64,000 bases of DNA from Nocardiopsis sinuspersici (GTDB lineage Bacteria; Actinomycetota; Actinomycetes; Streptosporangiales; Streptosporangiaceae). The notes beneath the pieces are model-generated. The model was given only the letters and a program-made list of their open reading frames with translations, was not told the origin of the DNA and searched no databases. Position numbers and translations under genes: made by a program. Positions 38,458 through 49,142 of this stretch are shown piece after piece (position 1 is the first letter of the stretch; each line of letters opens with the position of its first letter). The stretch lies in contig VWVT01000002.1 of the NCBI GenBank assembly GCA_008638415.1, forward strand, positions 186,001 through 250,000, written 5' to 3'.

Positions 38458-39648
38458 ATGAGCGACCACCGCAAACCCGCGGCCCCGGACCCGCACGACT
38501 TCCTGGCCGTGGACGCCGACCTGTCCGACACCGAGCGGGACGTCCGCGACGCCGTGCGCGGCTTCGCCGAGCGGGAACTGCTGCCGAACGTGGCCGACTG
38601 GTTCGACGCGGGCACCCTGCCCGACCCGCGCGGGCTGGCCAAGGCCTTCGGCGACCTCGGCGTGCTGGGCATGCACCTGGAGGGGTACGGCTGCGGCGGG
38701 TCCAGCGCGGTCGCCTACGGCCTGGCCTGCCGCGAACTGGAGGCGGTCGACTCGGGCCTGCGCAGCTTCGTGTCGGTGCAGGGTTCGCTGGCGATGGCGG
38801 CCGTCCACAAGTTCGGCTCCGAGGAGCAGAAGAACGAGTGGCTGCCGAGGATGGCCGCGGGCGAGGCGATCGGCTGCTTCGGCCTGACCGAGCCCGACTC
38901 CGGCTCCGACCCGGGGTCCATGCGCACCCGTGCCCGCAGGGACGGGTCGGACTGGGTGCTCAACGGCACCAAGATGTGGATCACCAACGGCTCGGTGGCC
39001 GACGTGGCGGTGGTCTGGGCCACCACCGACGAGGGGGTCCGCGGGTTCGTGGTACCCACGGGGACCCCCGGGTTCTCGGCCAACGTCATCCACAAGAAGC
39101 TGTCGCTGCGCGCGTCCGTCACCGCCGAACTGGTGCTGGAGGACGTGCGGCTGCCCGCCGACGCGCTGCTGCCCCTGTCCCGGGGGCTGGGATCGCCGCT
39201 GTCGTGCCTGAACGAGGCCCGCTACGGCATCGTGTGGGGCGCGGCCGGCGCCGCCCGCGCCTGCTACGAGGCGGCGCTGGAGTACGCGCTGAGCCGCGAG
39301 CAGTTCGGCCGACCCATCGCCGGGTTCCAGCTCACCCAGCGCAAGCTCGCCGACATGGTGGTGGACGTCAACCACGCCGGCATGACGGCGCTGCGGATCG
39401 GCCGGCTGAAGGACGAGGGGAACTGCCACCACAACCACGTGAGCTTCGGCAAGTTCTCGTGCGTGGCCGCCGCCCAGCGGGTGGCGGCCGCCGCGCGCTC
39501 GGTGCACGGCGCCAACGGCATCACCCTGGAGTACCCGGTGATGCGGCACATGGTGAACCTGGAGACGGTCGCCACCTACGAGGGCACCGAGGAGATCCAC
39601 GCGCTCAGCATCGGCCAGGCCGTGACGGGGATCTCCGCGTTCCGCTAG
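38458..39648 (+). CDS. gcdH: acyl-CoA dehydrogenase, glutaryl-CoA dehydrogenase type
   Basis: A 396-residue FAD enzyme. The sequence follows glutaryl-CoA dehydrogenase closely: YGCGGSSAVAYGLACRELEA, SGLRSFVSVQGSLAM, GCFGLTEPDSGSDPGSM, ARYGIVWGAAGAARACYEAA and, near the end, TYEGTEEIHALSIGQAVTGI, with the catalytic-base glutamate at about 375. It oxidises and decarboxylates glutaryl-CoA to crotonyl-CoA, which enters beta-oxidation from lysine or tryptophan breakdown. ATG start with a GAAGGGA element. Third gene after DUF3870 and the CoA-transferase. Confidence 0.93.
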   Translation: MSDHRKPAAPDPHDFLAVDADLSDTERDVRDAVRGFAERELLPNVADWFDAGTLPDPRGLAKAFGDLGVLGMHLEGYGCGGSSAVAYGLACRELEAVDSGLRSFVSVQGSLAMAAVHKFGSEEQKNEWLPRMAAGEAIGCFGLTEPDSGSDPGSMRTRARRDGSDWVLNGTKMWITNGSVADVAVVWATTDEGVRGFVVPTGTPGFSANVIHKKLSLRASVTAELVLEDVRLPADALLPLSRGLGSPLSCLNEARYGIVWGAAGAARACYEAALEYALSREQFGRPIAGFQLTQRKLADMVVDVNHAGMTALRIGRLKDEGNCHHNHVSFGKFSCVAAAQRVAAAARSVHGANGITLEYPVMRHMVNLETVATYEGTEEIHALSIGQAVTGISAFR

Positions 39649-39758
39649 GGGGTCGGGGTAGGAACGCCGGGACGGGGCACGGACACGTCCCCTCCCCGGT
39701 GTCGTCGGCCGCGCGCACCCGCCAGAATGGGGAGCATCCGAGCGAGGGAGTTGCCGAG

Positions 39759-40226
39759 ATGGGGAACGAACCGACGAAGCGGTTCGAGATGACGCGGCTG
39801 CGGCGGACGGCCAACGCCTGCGTCAGCGGCTTCGTCAAGTACGGGGTGTGCCTGCCCGAGTTGCACCTGCTCACCACGCGTGGGCGCAAGACGGGCTTCC
39901 TGCGCACCATCCCGCTCAGTGTGCTGGACAGTGACCGCGGCCGGTTCCTGGTCTCCCCCTACGGGGAGGTCGACTGGGTCCGCAACCTGCGCAAGGACGG
40001 TTTCGCGACGCTGCGCCAGGGAGGCTGGATCGAACTGGTCAGCGTGCGCGAACTGGGCGCCGAGGAGGCCGCCCCGCTGTTGAAGGAGTACCTGGACCAT
40101 CCGCGGGCCGCCGTGGTGGGGCTGTACTTCGAGACGCCGCCGGACGCCCCGGACGAGGCGTTCGTCGCCGAGGCCGAGCGCCACCCGGTCTTCGAGATCG
40201 TGCGCTCCACCACGATCCGCATCTGA
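39759..40226 (+). CDS. deazaflavin (F420)-dependent nitroreductase-family protein
   Basis: A 155-residue split-barrel protein of the Ddn/Rv3547-like group. Conserved parts: LPELHLLTTRGRKTGFLRTIPL with the Arg/Lys cofactor-binding GRKTG, FLVSPYGEVDWVRNLR and YLDHPRAAVVGLYF. Members reduce substrates or quinones with F420H2. ATG 39759 has GAGGGAG upstream. Stands alone after gcdH, separated by 110 bases that include a weak hairpin (39669-39691). Substrate unknown. Confidence 0.9.
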   Translation: MGNEPTKRFEMTRLRRTANACVSGFVKYGVCLPELHLLTTRGRKTGFLRTIPLSVLDSDRGRFLVSPYGEVDWVRNLRKDGFATLRQGGWIELVSVRELGAEEAAPLLKEYLDHPRAAVVGLYFETPPDAPDEAFVAEAERHPVFEIVRSTTIRI

Positions 40227-40243
40227 GCGGAGGGTCCGCAGTG

Positions 40244-40268
40244 CCCCGGGCGCTCCGTGCGCCCGGGG
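40244..40268. terminator. bidirectional terminator between the F420-type gene and relA
   Basis: A 10-bp perfect stem (40244-40253 with 40259-40268), loop TCCGT, lies between two convergent genes and ends three bases before the relA stop. Confidence 0.75.
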
Positions 40269-40271
40269 TCC

Positions 40272-42737
<2,466 letters not shown>

Positions 42738-43040
42738 GCCTACCTCCCGCGGATCCGCCCGGGTCGCGCGGGCGCCGTCGGCGCCGCCCGGCTCCACCGG
42801 TGCACGTGCGTGTCATCAGGGCCAGTGTGGCGTGGCCGCCGCGGTACCTCTCCCACCAGTCTAGTGGGACCGTCCCCCCGGGTACGGGAGACGGTCGGGC
42901 CTTCCCGCACCCGCCGTGACCGGCGGGTGTGACACAGGCCACCAGGAGCGTCACTCCTGGTGGTGGAGTATGTCAACGATGACGGACCGTCGCGCATTCC
43001 CGTGCGGGAGGGGCGCCGGTCGCGGCGCGGGTCGGCGGAG
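42738..43040. terminator. gene-free leader between apt and relA with two tandem hairpins
   Basis: Two perfect stems stand in tandem: CACCCGCC/GGCGGGTG (42908-42915 with 42922-42929) and a 10-bp CCACCAGGAG/CTCCTGGTGG (42939-42948 with 42954-42963). On the minus strand both follow apt, so they most likely end its transcript. A possible relA -10 (TAGACT, around 42856-42861) follows. No coding frame is convincing. Confidence 0.6.
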
Positions 43041-43595
43041 TCAGACCGAAAGGAGGGTGTGCAGCTCCACGTCGGGCATCTTCTCGTGCCCCCGGAGCGA
43101 GGAGAGCTCCATCAGGACGGAGAATCCCACGACCGTACCACCCGCCTTGCGGATCAGGTCCACCGCGGCCTTGCCGGTGCCGCCGGTGGCGAGGACGTCG
43201 TCCACGATCAGCACACGGCTGCCCGGGGTGACGGCGTCGGCGTGGATCTCGACGGTCGCGGTGCCGTACTCCAGATCATAGGCCTGACCGATGGTGCTCG
43301 CGGGCAGTTTCCCCGCTTTGCGCGCGGGAACGAAACCGGCGCCCAGCGCCATGGCGACCGGGGCCCCGAAGATGAACCCGCGTGCCTCCAGGCCGACCAC
43401 GTGGTCCACCCCGGCGCCGAGGAAGGGCGCGGCGAGGCCGTCCACGGCGGCGGCGAGGGCCTCCCGGTGGTTGAGCAGCGGCGTGATGTCCTTGAACAGG
43501 ATGCCGGGGTGCGGGAAGTCCGGGACGTCGCGGATGTGGGCCTGGATGAGTTCCAGGTCCGGGGCGGCGTCCGTGGTCGCGGTGTCGTCGGACAT
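43041..43595 (-). CDS. apt: adenine phosphoribosyltransferase
   Basis: A 184-residue PRTase that salvages adenine to AMP. FPHPGILFKDITPLLNHREA, GLEARGFIFGAPVA and the PRPP-binding VLIVDDVLATGGTGKAAVDL are all present. ATG at 43595 was chosen over upstream readings because it begins the conserved N-terminus. Precedes relA as in Streptomyces; the usual secF/secD neighbours are missing on its other side. Confidence 0.96.
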   Translation of the reverse strand: MSDDTATTDAAPDLELIQAHIRDVPDFPHPGILFKDITPLLNHREALAAAVDGLAAPFLGAGVDHVVGLEARGFIFGAPVAMALGAGFVPARKAGKLPASTIGQAYDLEYGTATVEIHADAVTPGSRVLIVDDVLATGGTGKAAVDLIRKAGGTVVGFSVLMELSSLRGHEKMPDVELHTLLSV

Positions 43596-43647
43596 GTGCG
43601 GTGGGACCTTCTGCTGGAGAGGTGAGGACTGTCGGGCGGGATCCGGC

Positions 43648-43731
43648 CCCGACACGGCGGTACCGACCCCCGGGCGGGGGTCGGTACCGAAGCCTGTCGG
43701 GCCGTGCGCGGCCCGCGGCGGAGTCCGCCGC
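43648..43731 (-). terminator. large perfect hairpins between yajC and apt
   Basis: The first hairpin has a 15-bp perfect stem (43658-43672 with 43675-43689) that extends outward through CCCGACA/TGTCGGG (43648-43654 with 43695-43701). The second is GCGGCGGA/TCCGCCGC (43715-43722 with 43724-43731). Together they fill the 184-base gap where secD and secF lie in related genomes and would terminate transcription from yajC before apt. Confidence 0.7.
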
Positions 43732-43779
43732 ACGCGGGCGGGCGCCGCTCCGCCGTCCGGGGCCGGGGTGGCGAGGGGA

Positions 43780-44145
43780 CTAGCCCTTGGGGTTGTCGTC
43801 GTCGCCGAAGTCGGGACGGTCCTCCACCGGAGTGTCGCTGGCGGCCGGGGTGATGACCTCACCGATACCGGCCTTGAGCATGCGGATGCGGGTACCGGGC
43901 GCGATCTCCAGCACGACGTCCTGCTCGTGGATCTCGACGAGGGTGGCGAAGATACCGGCCTTGGTCATCACCTCGACGCCGGGGACCAGGGAGCTCTGCA
44001 TCTTCGTCTCCTGCTGACGGCGCTTCTGGTTCGGGCGCCAGAACAGCAGCCAGAACACCACGAGGATCAGCAGGAACGGGAACAGCATACCGAGGAGTCC
44101 GCCCGTGGGCTCTCCTTCGGCTGCGAGGTGGTAAAGGCCCTGCAC
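43780..44145 (-). CDS. yajC: preprotein translocase subunit YajC
   Basis: A 121-residue protein with one N-terminal membrane helix (GMLFPFLLILVVFWLLFWRP) and the family signature RPNQKRRQQETKMQSSLVPG followed by GVEVMTKAGIFATLVEI. It normally assists SecYEG together with SecD and SecF. The C-terminus is acidic. I set GTG 44145 as start with GGAAGGACG upstream. Here secD and secF do not follow, unlike the conserved order. Confidence 0.94.
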   Translation of the reverse strand: MQGLYHLAAEGEPTGGLLGMLFPFLLILVVFWLLFWRPNQKRRQQETKMQSSLVPGVEVMTKAGIFATLVEIHEQDVVLEIAPGTRIRMLKAGIGEVITPAASDTPVEDRPDFGDDDNPKG

Positions 44146-44467
44146 GGGGCGTCCTTCCTGACGTTTCGTCGTGTGGCCGACGGATGTCGGCTCGGACACC
44201 ACCACGGCCACCTTGTTCGCGCCGGTCCGGACCGTCGCGGCCCGAACCGTACCCGGCACGTACAACGTGCTGGAGGGCCGACTCGTTCCGCCGGTGTCGA
44301 ACGACACGTACGGAGCACTGCCCCGTATCGGCTGGTTCGTCCCAGCTTACGTGGCGTCGGTCACCGGTATCCCACCGGTCGAGATCGGAGTGTTAACGGT
44401 TCGGCCCCGGATTCTCGTGCGCAGCACCCATTGTGCCCGGACCGACGCCCCGTGTCAGCACACCCGG
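44146..44467. other. gene-free stretch between ruvB and yajC
   Basis: About 320 bases without a convincing frame. It contains two copies of the self-palindrome ACCGGT (44363-44368 and 44374-44379), eleven bases apart, and a -10-like TAAGCT on the minus strand near 44345. These are the likely promoter elements for yajC, so yajC is probably not co-transcribed with ruvB. Confidence 0.45.
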
Positions 44468-45604
44468 TCAGGGACCCGACGTGCCTCCGGCCCCGGGGCC
44501 GCCCGTGGAGGAGGGCTGGCCGTTGGCGGCCGCCGCGCCGAAGGCCGCGTCCGGCGGAGGCGTGAGCCCCATGTGCGCCCAGGCCTGCGGGGTGGCCACC
44601 CGGCCGCGCGGGGTGCGGGCCAGGAAGCCGGACCGGACCAGGAAGGGTTCGGCGACGACCTCCACGGTCTCGGCCTCCTCCCCCACCGAGACCGCCAGCG
44701 TGGACAGGCCGACCGGGCCTCCGCGGAAGCGGTTCATCAGCACGTCGAGGATGGCCCGGTCCAGCCGGTCCAGGCCCAGGCGGTCCACCTCGTACAGTTC
44801 GAGCGCGGCGCGGGCGGTGCCCAGCGACAGCTTGCCGTCGCCGCGCACCTCGGCGTAGTCGCGTACCCGGCGCAGCAGCCGGTTGGCGATCCGGGGCGTG
44901 CCGCGCGAGCGCCCGGCGATCTCCCGGGCGGCGTCCTCGTCCAGGGGGGCGCCGAGCAGGCCGGCCGAGCGGTACAGGATCAGTTCCAGTTCCGCGGGCG
45001 TGTAGAAGTCCATGTGCGCGGTGAACCCGAAGCGGTCGCGCAGGGGGGCGGGCAGCATGCCCGCCCGCGTGGTGGCCCCGACCAGGGTGAACGGGGCGAT
45101 GTCCAGCGGGATGGCGGTGGCCCCGGGACCCTTGCCGACCATGACGTCGACCCGGAAGTCCTCCATGGCGACGTAGAGCATCTCCTCGGCGGGGCGGGCC
45201 ATCCGGTGGATCTCGTCCAGGAAGAGCACCTCGCCCTCCTGGAGGGAGGAGAGCACCGCGGCCAGGTCGCCCGAGCGCTCGATGGCCGGACCGGAGGTGA
45301 TGCGCAGCGGGGCGCCGATCTCGGAGGCGATGATCATGGCCAGGGTGGTCTTGCCCAGGCCCGGACCGCCGGACATCAGGATGTGGTCGGGCGCCCGGTT
45401 GCGCCGCTGGGCGCTGTGCAGCACCAGGGAGAGCTGTTCCCTGACGCGTTCCTGGCCGACGAACTCGCTCAGGACGCGGGGGCGCAGCGCGCCCTCGACC
45501 TGGTGGTCGTCCACGCTGACGTCGGGCGAGACCGCCCCGCGCTCGTAGGCGGGGGCCTCCTCGGCGGTGAATCCGCTGTGGGGTTCCTCGTGGGAGTCGT
45601 ACAC
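44468..45604 (-). CDS. ruvB: Holliday junction branch migration ATPase RuvB
   Basis: A 378-residue AAA+ motor for branch migration. Walker [16 protein letters not shown], Walker [10 protein letters not shown], sensor [18 protein letters not shown] and the winged-helix region [15 protein letters not shown] are present. The C-terminus carries an extra 35-residue Ala/Gly/Pro tail. GTG start with GAGGAACTCCC upstream. Follows ruvA with an 18-base gap. Confidence 0.97.
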   Translation of the reverse strand: MYDSHEEPHSGFTAEEAPAYERGAVSPDVSVDDHQVEGALRPRVLSEFVGQERVREQLSLVLHSAQRRNRAPDHILMSGGPGLGKTTLAMIIASEIGAPLRITSGPAIERSGDLAAVLSSLQEGEVLFLDEIHRMARPAEEMLYVAMEDFRVDVMVGKGPGATAIPLDIAPFTLVGATTRAGMLPAPLRDRFGFTAHMDFYTPAELELILYRSAGLLGAPLDEDAAREIAGRSRGTPRIANRLLRRVRDYAEVRGDGKLSLGTARAALELYEVDRLGLDRLDRAILDVLMNRFRGGPVGLSTLAVSVGEEAETVEVVAEPFLVRSGFLARTPRGRVATPQAWAHMGLTPPPDAAFGAAAANGQPSSTGGPGAGGTSGP

Positions 45605-45622
45605 GGGAGTTCCTCGTCCCTC

Positions 45623-46243
45623 CTAGGCGCGGCTGAGCCTGCGCAGGGCGCTGCGCAGCAGGACGGCGACGTCGTCGGTCTTCTCGGCCTCGGTGGCCAC
45701 GGCGGCGGCCGCGGCCTCGGCGTCCTTGGCGGGCCATCCCAGGTTGACCAGGCCGGACACGACCTGGCCGCGCCAGGCGTCGCCCGGCCCGCCCTCAGGT
45801 GCGGCGGCCTCGGCACCGGGGAGGGTGCCGTCGGTGAGTACGGGCGCGTCGAGCTTGCCGCGCAGTTCCAGGACGATGCGCTGGGCGCCCTTCTTGCCGA
45901 TGCCGGGCACGCGGGTGAGCGCGGCGGTGTCCTCGGTGGACACGGCGTGGCGCAGGCTGGAGGGACTGTGCACCGAGAGCATGGCCAGGGCCAGGCGGGG
46001 ACCGACGCCCGAGGCGGTCTGCGCCTGTTCGAACAGGTGCTTCTCGTCGTCGTCGGCGAACCCGAACAGGGTCAGGGACTCCTCGCGGACGACGAGGCTG
46101 GTGGCGACGGTGCCGGTCTCGCCCACGTGCAGGCGGGACAGGGCGGAGGGAGTGCACTGCACGGTCATTCCGACCCCGCCGACGTCGATCACGGCGCTGC
46201 CCGCGCCGCGTGCGGCCACCCGGCCGGTGAGGAACGCGATCAT
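45623..46243 (-). CDS. ruvA: Holliday junction recognition protein RuvA
   Basis: A 206-residue tetrameric protein that binds four-way junctions. OB fold (MIAFLTGRVAARG, VGGVGMTVQCTPSAL), two helix-hairpin-helix motifs (ASGVGPRLALAMLS, VPGIGKKGAQRIVLEL) and the C-terminal RuvB-binding helix bundle are visible. ATG 46243 begins the conserved N-terminus. Between ruvC and ruvB. Confidence 0.96.
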   Translation of the reverse strand: MIAFLTGRVAARGAGSAVIDVGGVGMTVQCTPSALSRLHVGETGTVATSLVVREESLTLFGFADDDEKHLFEQAQTASGVGPRLALAMLSVHSPSSLRHAVSTEDTAALTRVPGIGKKGAQRIVLELRGKLDAPVLTDGTLPGAEAAAPEGGPGDAWRGQVVSGLVNLGWPAKDAEAAAAAVATEAEKTDDVAVLLRSALRRLSRA

Positions 46244-46293
46244 CTCGTGTGGGCACCGGGGACGGTGCCCTTCTCCTTCCTGGGGGCGTGGCG

Positions 46294-46842
46294 CTACCGG
46301 CCGCGGGTGCGGCGGGCCAGTTCCACCTTGCGGGCGAAGTCCTGCTGGGCCTGGGCGACGCGGGCCTGGGCCCCGCCGCGCCAGATGTGACAGATGGCCA
46401 GGGCGACGGCGTCGGCCGCGTCGGCGGGCCTGGGCGGTCCGTCGAGTCCGAGGATACGCGCCACCATGGTGCCGACCTGCGCCTTGTCGGCGCGGCCGTT
46501 GCCGGTGATGGCGGCCTTGGCCTCGCTGGGCGTGTGCATGGCCACGGGCAGGCCGCGGCGGGCGGCGCAGACCAGGGCGATGCCGCTCGCCTGGGCGGTG
46601 CCCATGACGGTGCTGAGGTTGTGCTGGGCGAAGACGCGCTCGACCGCGACGGCGTCGGGCCGGTAGTGGTCCAGCCACTCCTCGATGCCGCGTTCGATGC
46701 CGACGAGCCGCTGGGGCAGGTCGGTGTCGGCGCTGGTGCGGATGGCGTCGGCGCCGAGCAGGGCGAGCGGCCGGCCGATGGCGCCCTCGACGGCACCGAT
46801 GCCGCACCGGGTCAGTCCCGGGTCGATCCCCAACACGCGCAC
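46294..46842 (-). CDS. ruvC: Holliday junction resolvase RuvC
   Basis: A 182-residue nuclease that cuts four-way junctions. Catalytic acids are in [13 protein letters not shown] (Asp7) and [11 protein letters not shown], and [14 protein letters not shown] near the C-terminus. I set the GTG at 46842 because GACGAGG lies nine bases upstream and [14 protein letters not shown] is the family start; upstream GTGs at 46851 and 46881 have no suitable ribosome site. A LexA-type box lies 22 bases upstream. Confidence 0.95.
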   Translation of the reverse strand: MRVLGIDPGLTRCGIGAVEGAIGRPLALLGADAIRTSADTDLPQRLVGIERGIEEWLDHYRPDAVAVERVFAQHNLSTVMGTAQASGIALVCAARRGLPVAMHTPSEAKAAITGNGRADKAQVGTMVARILGLDGPPRPADAADAVALAICHIWRGGAQARVAQAQQDFARKVELARRTRGR

Positions 46843-46863
46843 GCGTTTCACCCTCGTCTTCTC

Positions 46864-46875
46864 GAACGTTCGTTC
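46864..46875 (-). promoter_or_regulatory. LexA (SOS) box before ruvC
   Basis: GAACGTTCGTTC fits GAAC-N4-GTTC, the LexA box of actinobacteria and Bacillus, and the flanks extend it to TCGAACGTTCGTTCG. Its position just upstream of ruvC implies DNA-damage induction of ruvCAB. Confidence 0.75.
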
Positions 46876-47099
46876 GCCCACATGCTAGCGGCGGGCACCG
46901 ACCTTCGCCGTAGGCCCGCCCGCGTGTCAGCGCGCGGTCGGCCGCCGACCGGTGCGGGCGGGGACATCGGCCCCGGTCAAGCCTTCCACCCCGGGCGCCC
47001 CCTGAGGACAGTATCCGCCTCGGGCCCCGGCGCGCGCACGGCCCGGACCCGGTCGCGGCCCCGGGAAGGGGGTGGACGGCGCCGGAGGAGCGTGCTAGG

Positions 47100-47135
47100 T
47101 TGCACTCAGTTCGAGAAAAACTCACTATGAGAGCA
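47100..47135 (+). promoter_or_regulatory. promoter/operator of the accessory operon
   Basis: TTGCAC (47100-47105) and CACTAT (47123-47128), 17 bases apart, make a promoter whose start would fall at 47135-47137, next to the ATG. TTGCACTCA and TGAGAGCAA form an 8-of-9 inverted repeat around it, which could be the site for the NrtR-like protein encoded first. Confidence 0.5.
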
Positions 47136-47137
47136 AC

Positions 47138-47971
47138 ATGGGGGCGCACGTGACCGCCGAAGAACCGCGACAGGAGGAGGGCGAGGGCCGGTTCCTCGCC
47201 GGCTACGACCCGCACGCCTTCGCGCCGGCCGCGGTCACCGCCGACGTCGTCGCCCTCACGATCCGGTCGGGAGAACCGCACGTGCTGCTGACACGGCGCG
47301 CCGCCCATCCGCAGCGCGGCTGGTGGGCCCTGCCGGGCGGATTCGTCCGGGCGCAGGACGGACCGGACGGGCCCGCGGACCCCGACCTGCCCGACGCCGC
47401 CCTGCGGGTGCTCTCGGAGAAGACCCTCCTGCCCACCGAGCTGCACCTGGAGCAGTTGGGCACCTACGGCGCCCGGGACCGGGACCCGCGCATGCGCGTC
47501 TTCTCGGTCGCCTACGTGCTCCTGGCCCCCGACCTGCCCGACCCCCGCACCGGCCGCGACACCGAGGAGGCCGCCTGGGTCCCGTGGCGCGAACTGGGCC
47601 ACGGCGACGGCGCCCGTGCCGGCCGCGAGCTGGCCTTCGACCACGGCCGCATCCTCGCCGACGCCGTCGAGCGCGCCCGCTCCAAGCTGGAGTACACCGC
47701 GCTGGCCACGGCGTTCCTGCCCCCCGCCTTCACCATCACCGCGCTGCGCGAGGTCTACCAGGCCGTGTGGGGACGGGCTCTGCACGCCGCCAACTTCCAC
47801 CGCAAGATCCTGGCCACCCCCGGGTTCGTGGAGGACACCGGGGAGCTCGCCGAGCGCGGCGGCGCGGGAGGCGGGCGGCGTGCCCGGCTGTACCGGGCGG
47901 GCGGCGCGGCCCTGCTGCACCCGCCCCTGCTGCGGAGCACCCAGCCGGCCGCGGGAGGAACCCCCCGATGA
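47138..47971 (+). CDS. NrtR-like transcriptional regulator with degenerate Nudix domain
   Basis: A 277-residue protein. Residues about 35-150 form a Nudix fold (VVALTIRSGEPHVLLTRR, GWWALPGGFVRAQDG), but the catalytic REUxEE of the Nudix box reads RVLSEK, so hydrolysis is unlikely. Residues about 185-270 form a winged helix (FTITALREVYQAVWGRAL, NFHRKILATPGFVEDTG) as in NrtR, which senses ADP-ribose and represses NAD-related genes. ATG 47138 may be almost leaderless. First gene of the rightward operon; its stop overlaps the next ATG by four bases. Confidence 0.88.
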   Translation: MGAHVTAEEPRQEEGEGRFLAGYDPHAFAPAAVTADVVALTIRSGEPHVLLTRRAAHPQRGWWALPGGFVRAQDGPDGPADPDLPDAALRVLSEKTLLPTELHLEQLGTYGARDRDPRMRVFSVAYVLLAPDLPDPRTGRDTEEAAWVPWRELGHGDGARAGRELAFDHGRILADAVERARSKLEYTALATAFLPPAFTITALREVYQAVWGRALHAANFHRKILATPGFVEDTGELAERGGAGGGRRARLYRAGGAALLHPPLLRSTQPAAGGTPR

Positions 47972-49065
47972 CCGGCCACCGAGGTGGGGCCCCGACCTTC
48001 GAGGACGCCGAGCGCGACGTCGCCATGGCATCCGGGCCCGTCGAACTGTTCGGCCCGCCGCCCGAGGACGGCTCGGTGCCCCCGGCCGCGACCGACCGGT
48101 ACCGCCGGCTCGCCCGTGCGCTGCACCCCGACAGCGCGCCGCGCGGGAGGGGCGCCGCGTCCTTCACCCGCCTCACCGAGCTGTGGGACCTGTACCGGGA
48201 GACGGCCGCGGGCGGCCCGGGCCTCACCGAGCCCACCCTGGCCACCCGCACGCGCGTCTACCGGGTCGACGGCCCGAGGCTGGCCAGAGGACACGTCGCC
48301 GACCTGTACCCGCTGCGCCACCGGGCGCCGGAGTGGCGCGAGGCGGTGCTCAAGCTGCCCCGCTCCCCGCGGGACAACGACCTCATGGAGGCCGAGGCGA
48401 CCGCCCTGCGCCGTGTCCGCGAGCGGGGGCACGAGCGCTACCGCGCGTTCGTCCCCGACCTGGTGGAGTCGTTCAGGCACCGCGACGCCGCGACCGGCGC
48501 GGAACGGCGCGCCAACGTCCTCGGGCGGCTGCGCGGGTTCCACACCCTCGACGAGGTGCGCCGCGCCCATCCCGACGGCGTCGACCCCCGCGACGCGGCG
48601 TGGATGTGGCGGCGGCTCCTGGTCGCGGTCGGCAACGCCGCCCACGCCGGGGTGGTGCACGGCGCGGTCGTACCCGAGCACGTGATGGTCCATCCCGGGG
48701 AGCACGGCCTGGTGCTGGTCGACTGGTGCTACTCGGTGACCGCGCACGCCCCGCGCACCGCGCCGCACGTTCCCGCGACGGTGCCCGGCCGCGAGGACCT
48801 GTACCCGCCCGAGGTGGCCGCCCGCCGACCCGCCCTGCCCCAGACCGACATCCACATGGCGACCCGGTGCGTGGAGTACGTCACCGCGGGCCGCCTGCCC
48901 CGGCGGCTGAGGGCCTTCGCGCGCGGCTGCACCCTGCCCGCGCCCGAGCGGCGGCCGCGCGACGGCCTCGCCCTGCTCCGCGAGCTCGACGAGGTGCTGG
49001 AGCGCCTCTACGGGCCGCGCCGGTTCCGCCCCTTCTCCATGCCGGATCCGGTCCCCCGCCCCTGA
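47968..49065 (+). CDS. J-domain / pseudokinase fusion protein
   Basis: A 365-residue protein without an assigned function. Residues 44-76 resemble a short J domain with the key HPD at 53-55 (RYRRLARALHPDS, FTRLTELWDLYRE). From about 95 there is a protein-kinase-like fold: Lys129 in AVLKLP, catalytic loop HGAVVPEHVMVHP with Ala233 replacing the catalytic Asp, and VDWCYS (Asp252) for DFG. It should therefore bind a partner or nucleotide rather than phosphorylate. ATG overlaps the NrtR-like stop (ATGA), with GGGAGGAA upstream; the next gene follows by 77 bases. Confidence 0.7.
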   Translation: MTGHRGGAPTFEDAERDVAMASGPVELFGPPPEDGSVPPAATDRYRRLARALHPDSAPRGRGAASFTRLTELWDLYRETAAGGPGLTEPTLATRTRVYRVDGPRLARGHVADLYPLRHRAPEWREAVLKLPRSPRDNDLMEAEATALRRVRERGHERYRAFVPDLVESFRHRDAATGAERRANVLGRLRGFHTLDEVRRAHPDGVDPRDAAWMWRRLLVAVGNAAHAGVVHGAVVPEHVMVHPGEHGLVLVDWCYSVTAHAPRTAPHVPATVPGREDLYPPEVAARRPALPQTDIHMATRCVEYVTAGRLPRRLRAFARGCTLPAPERRPRDGLALLRELDEVLERLYGPRRFRPFSMPDPVPRP

Positions 49066-49142
49066 TCCGACCGACCACGACCCGGCCCCGGCCCCCGGCC
49101 TCCGTCCACCCCCGCACCGCACCCCCACGAAGGAGACCTCCC

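Noticed and set aside
39649..39758. Hairpin at 39669-39691 as a strong terminator
   Set aside because: Only a six-base stem with an 11-base loop; I mention it under the flanking gene but do not list it separately.
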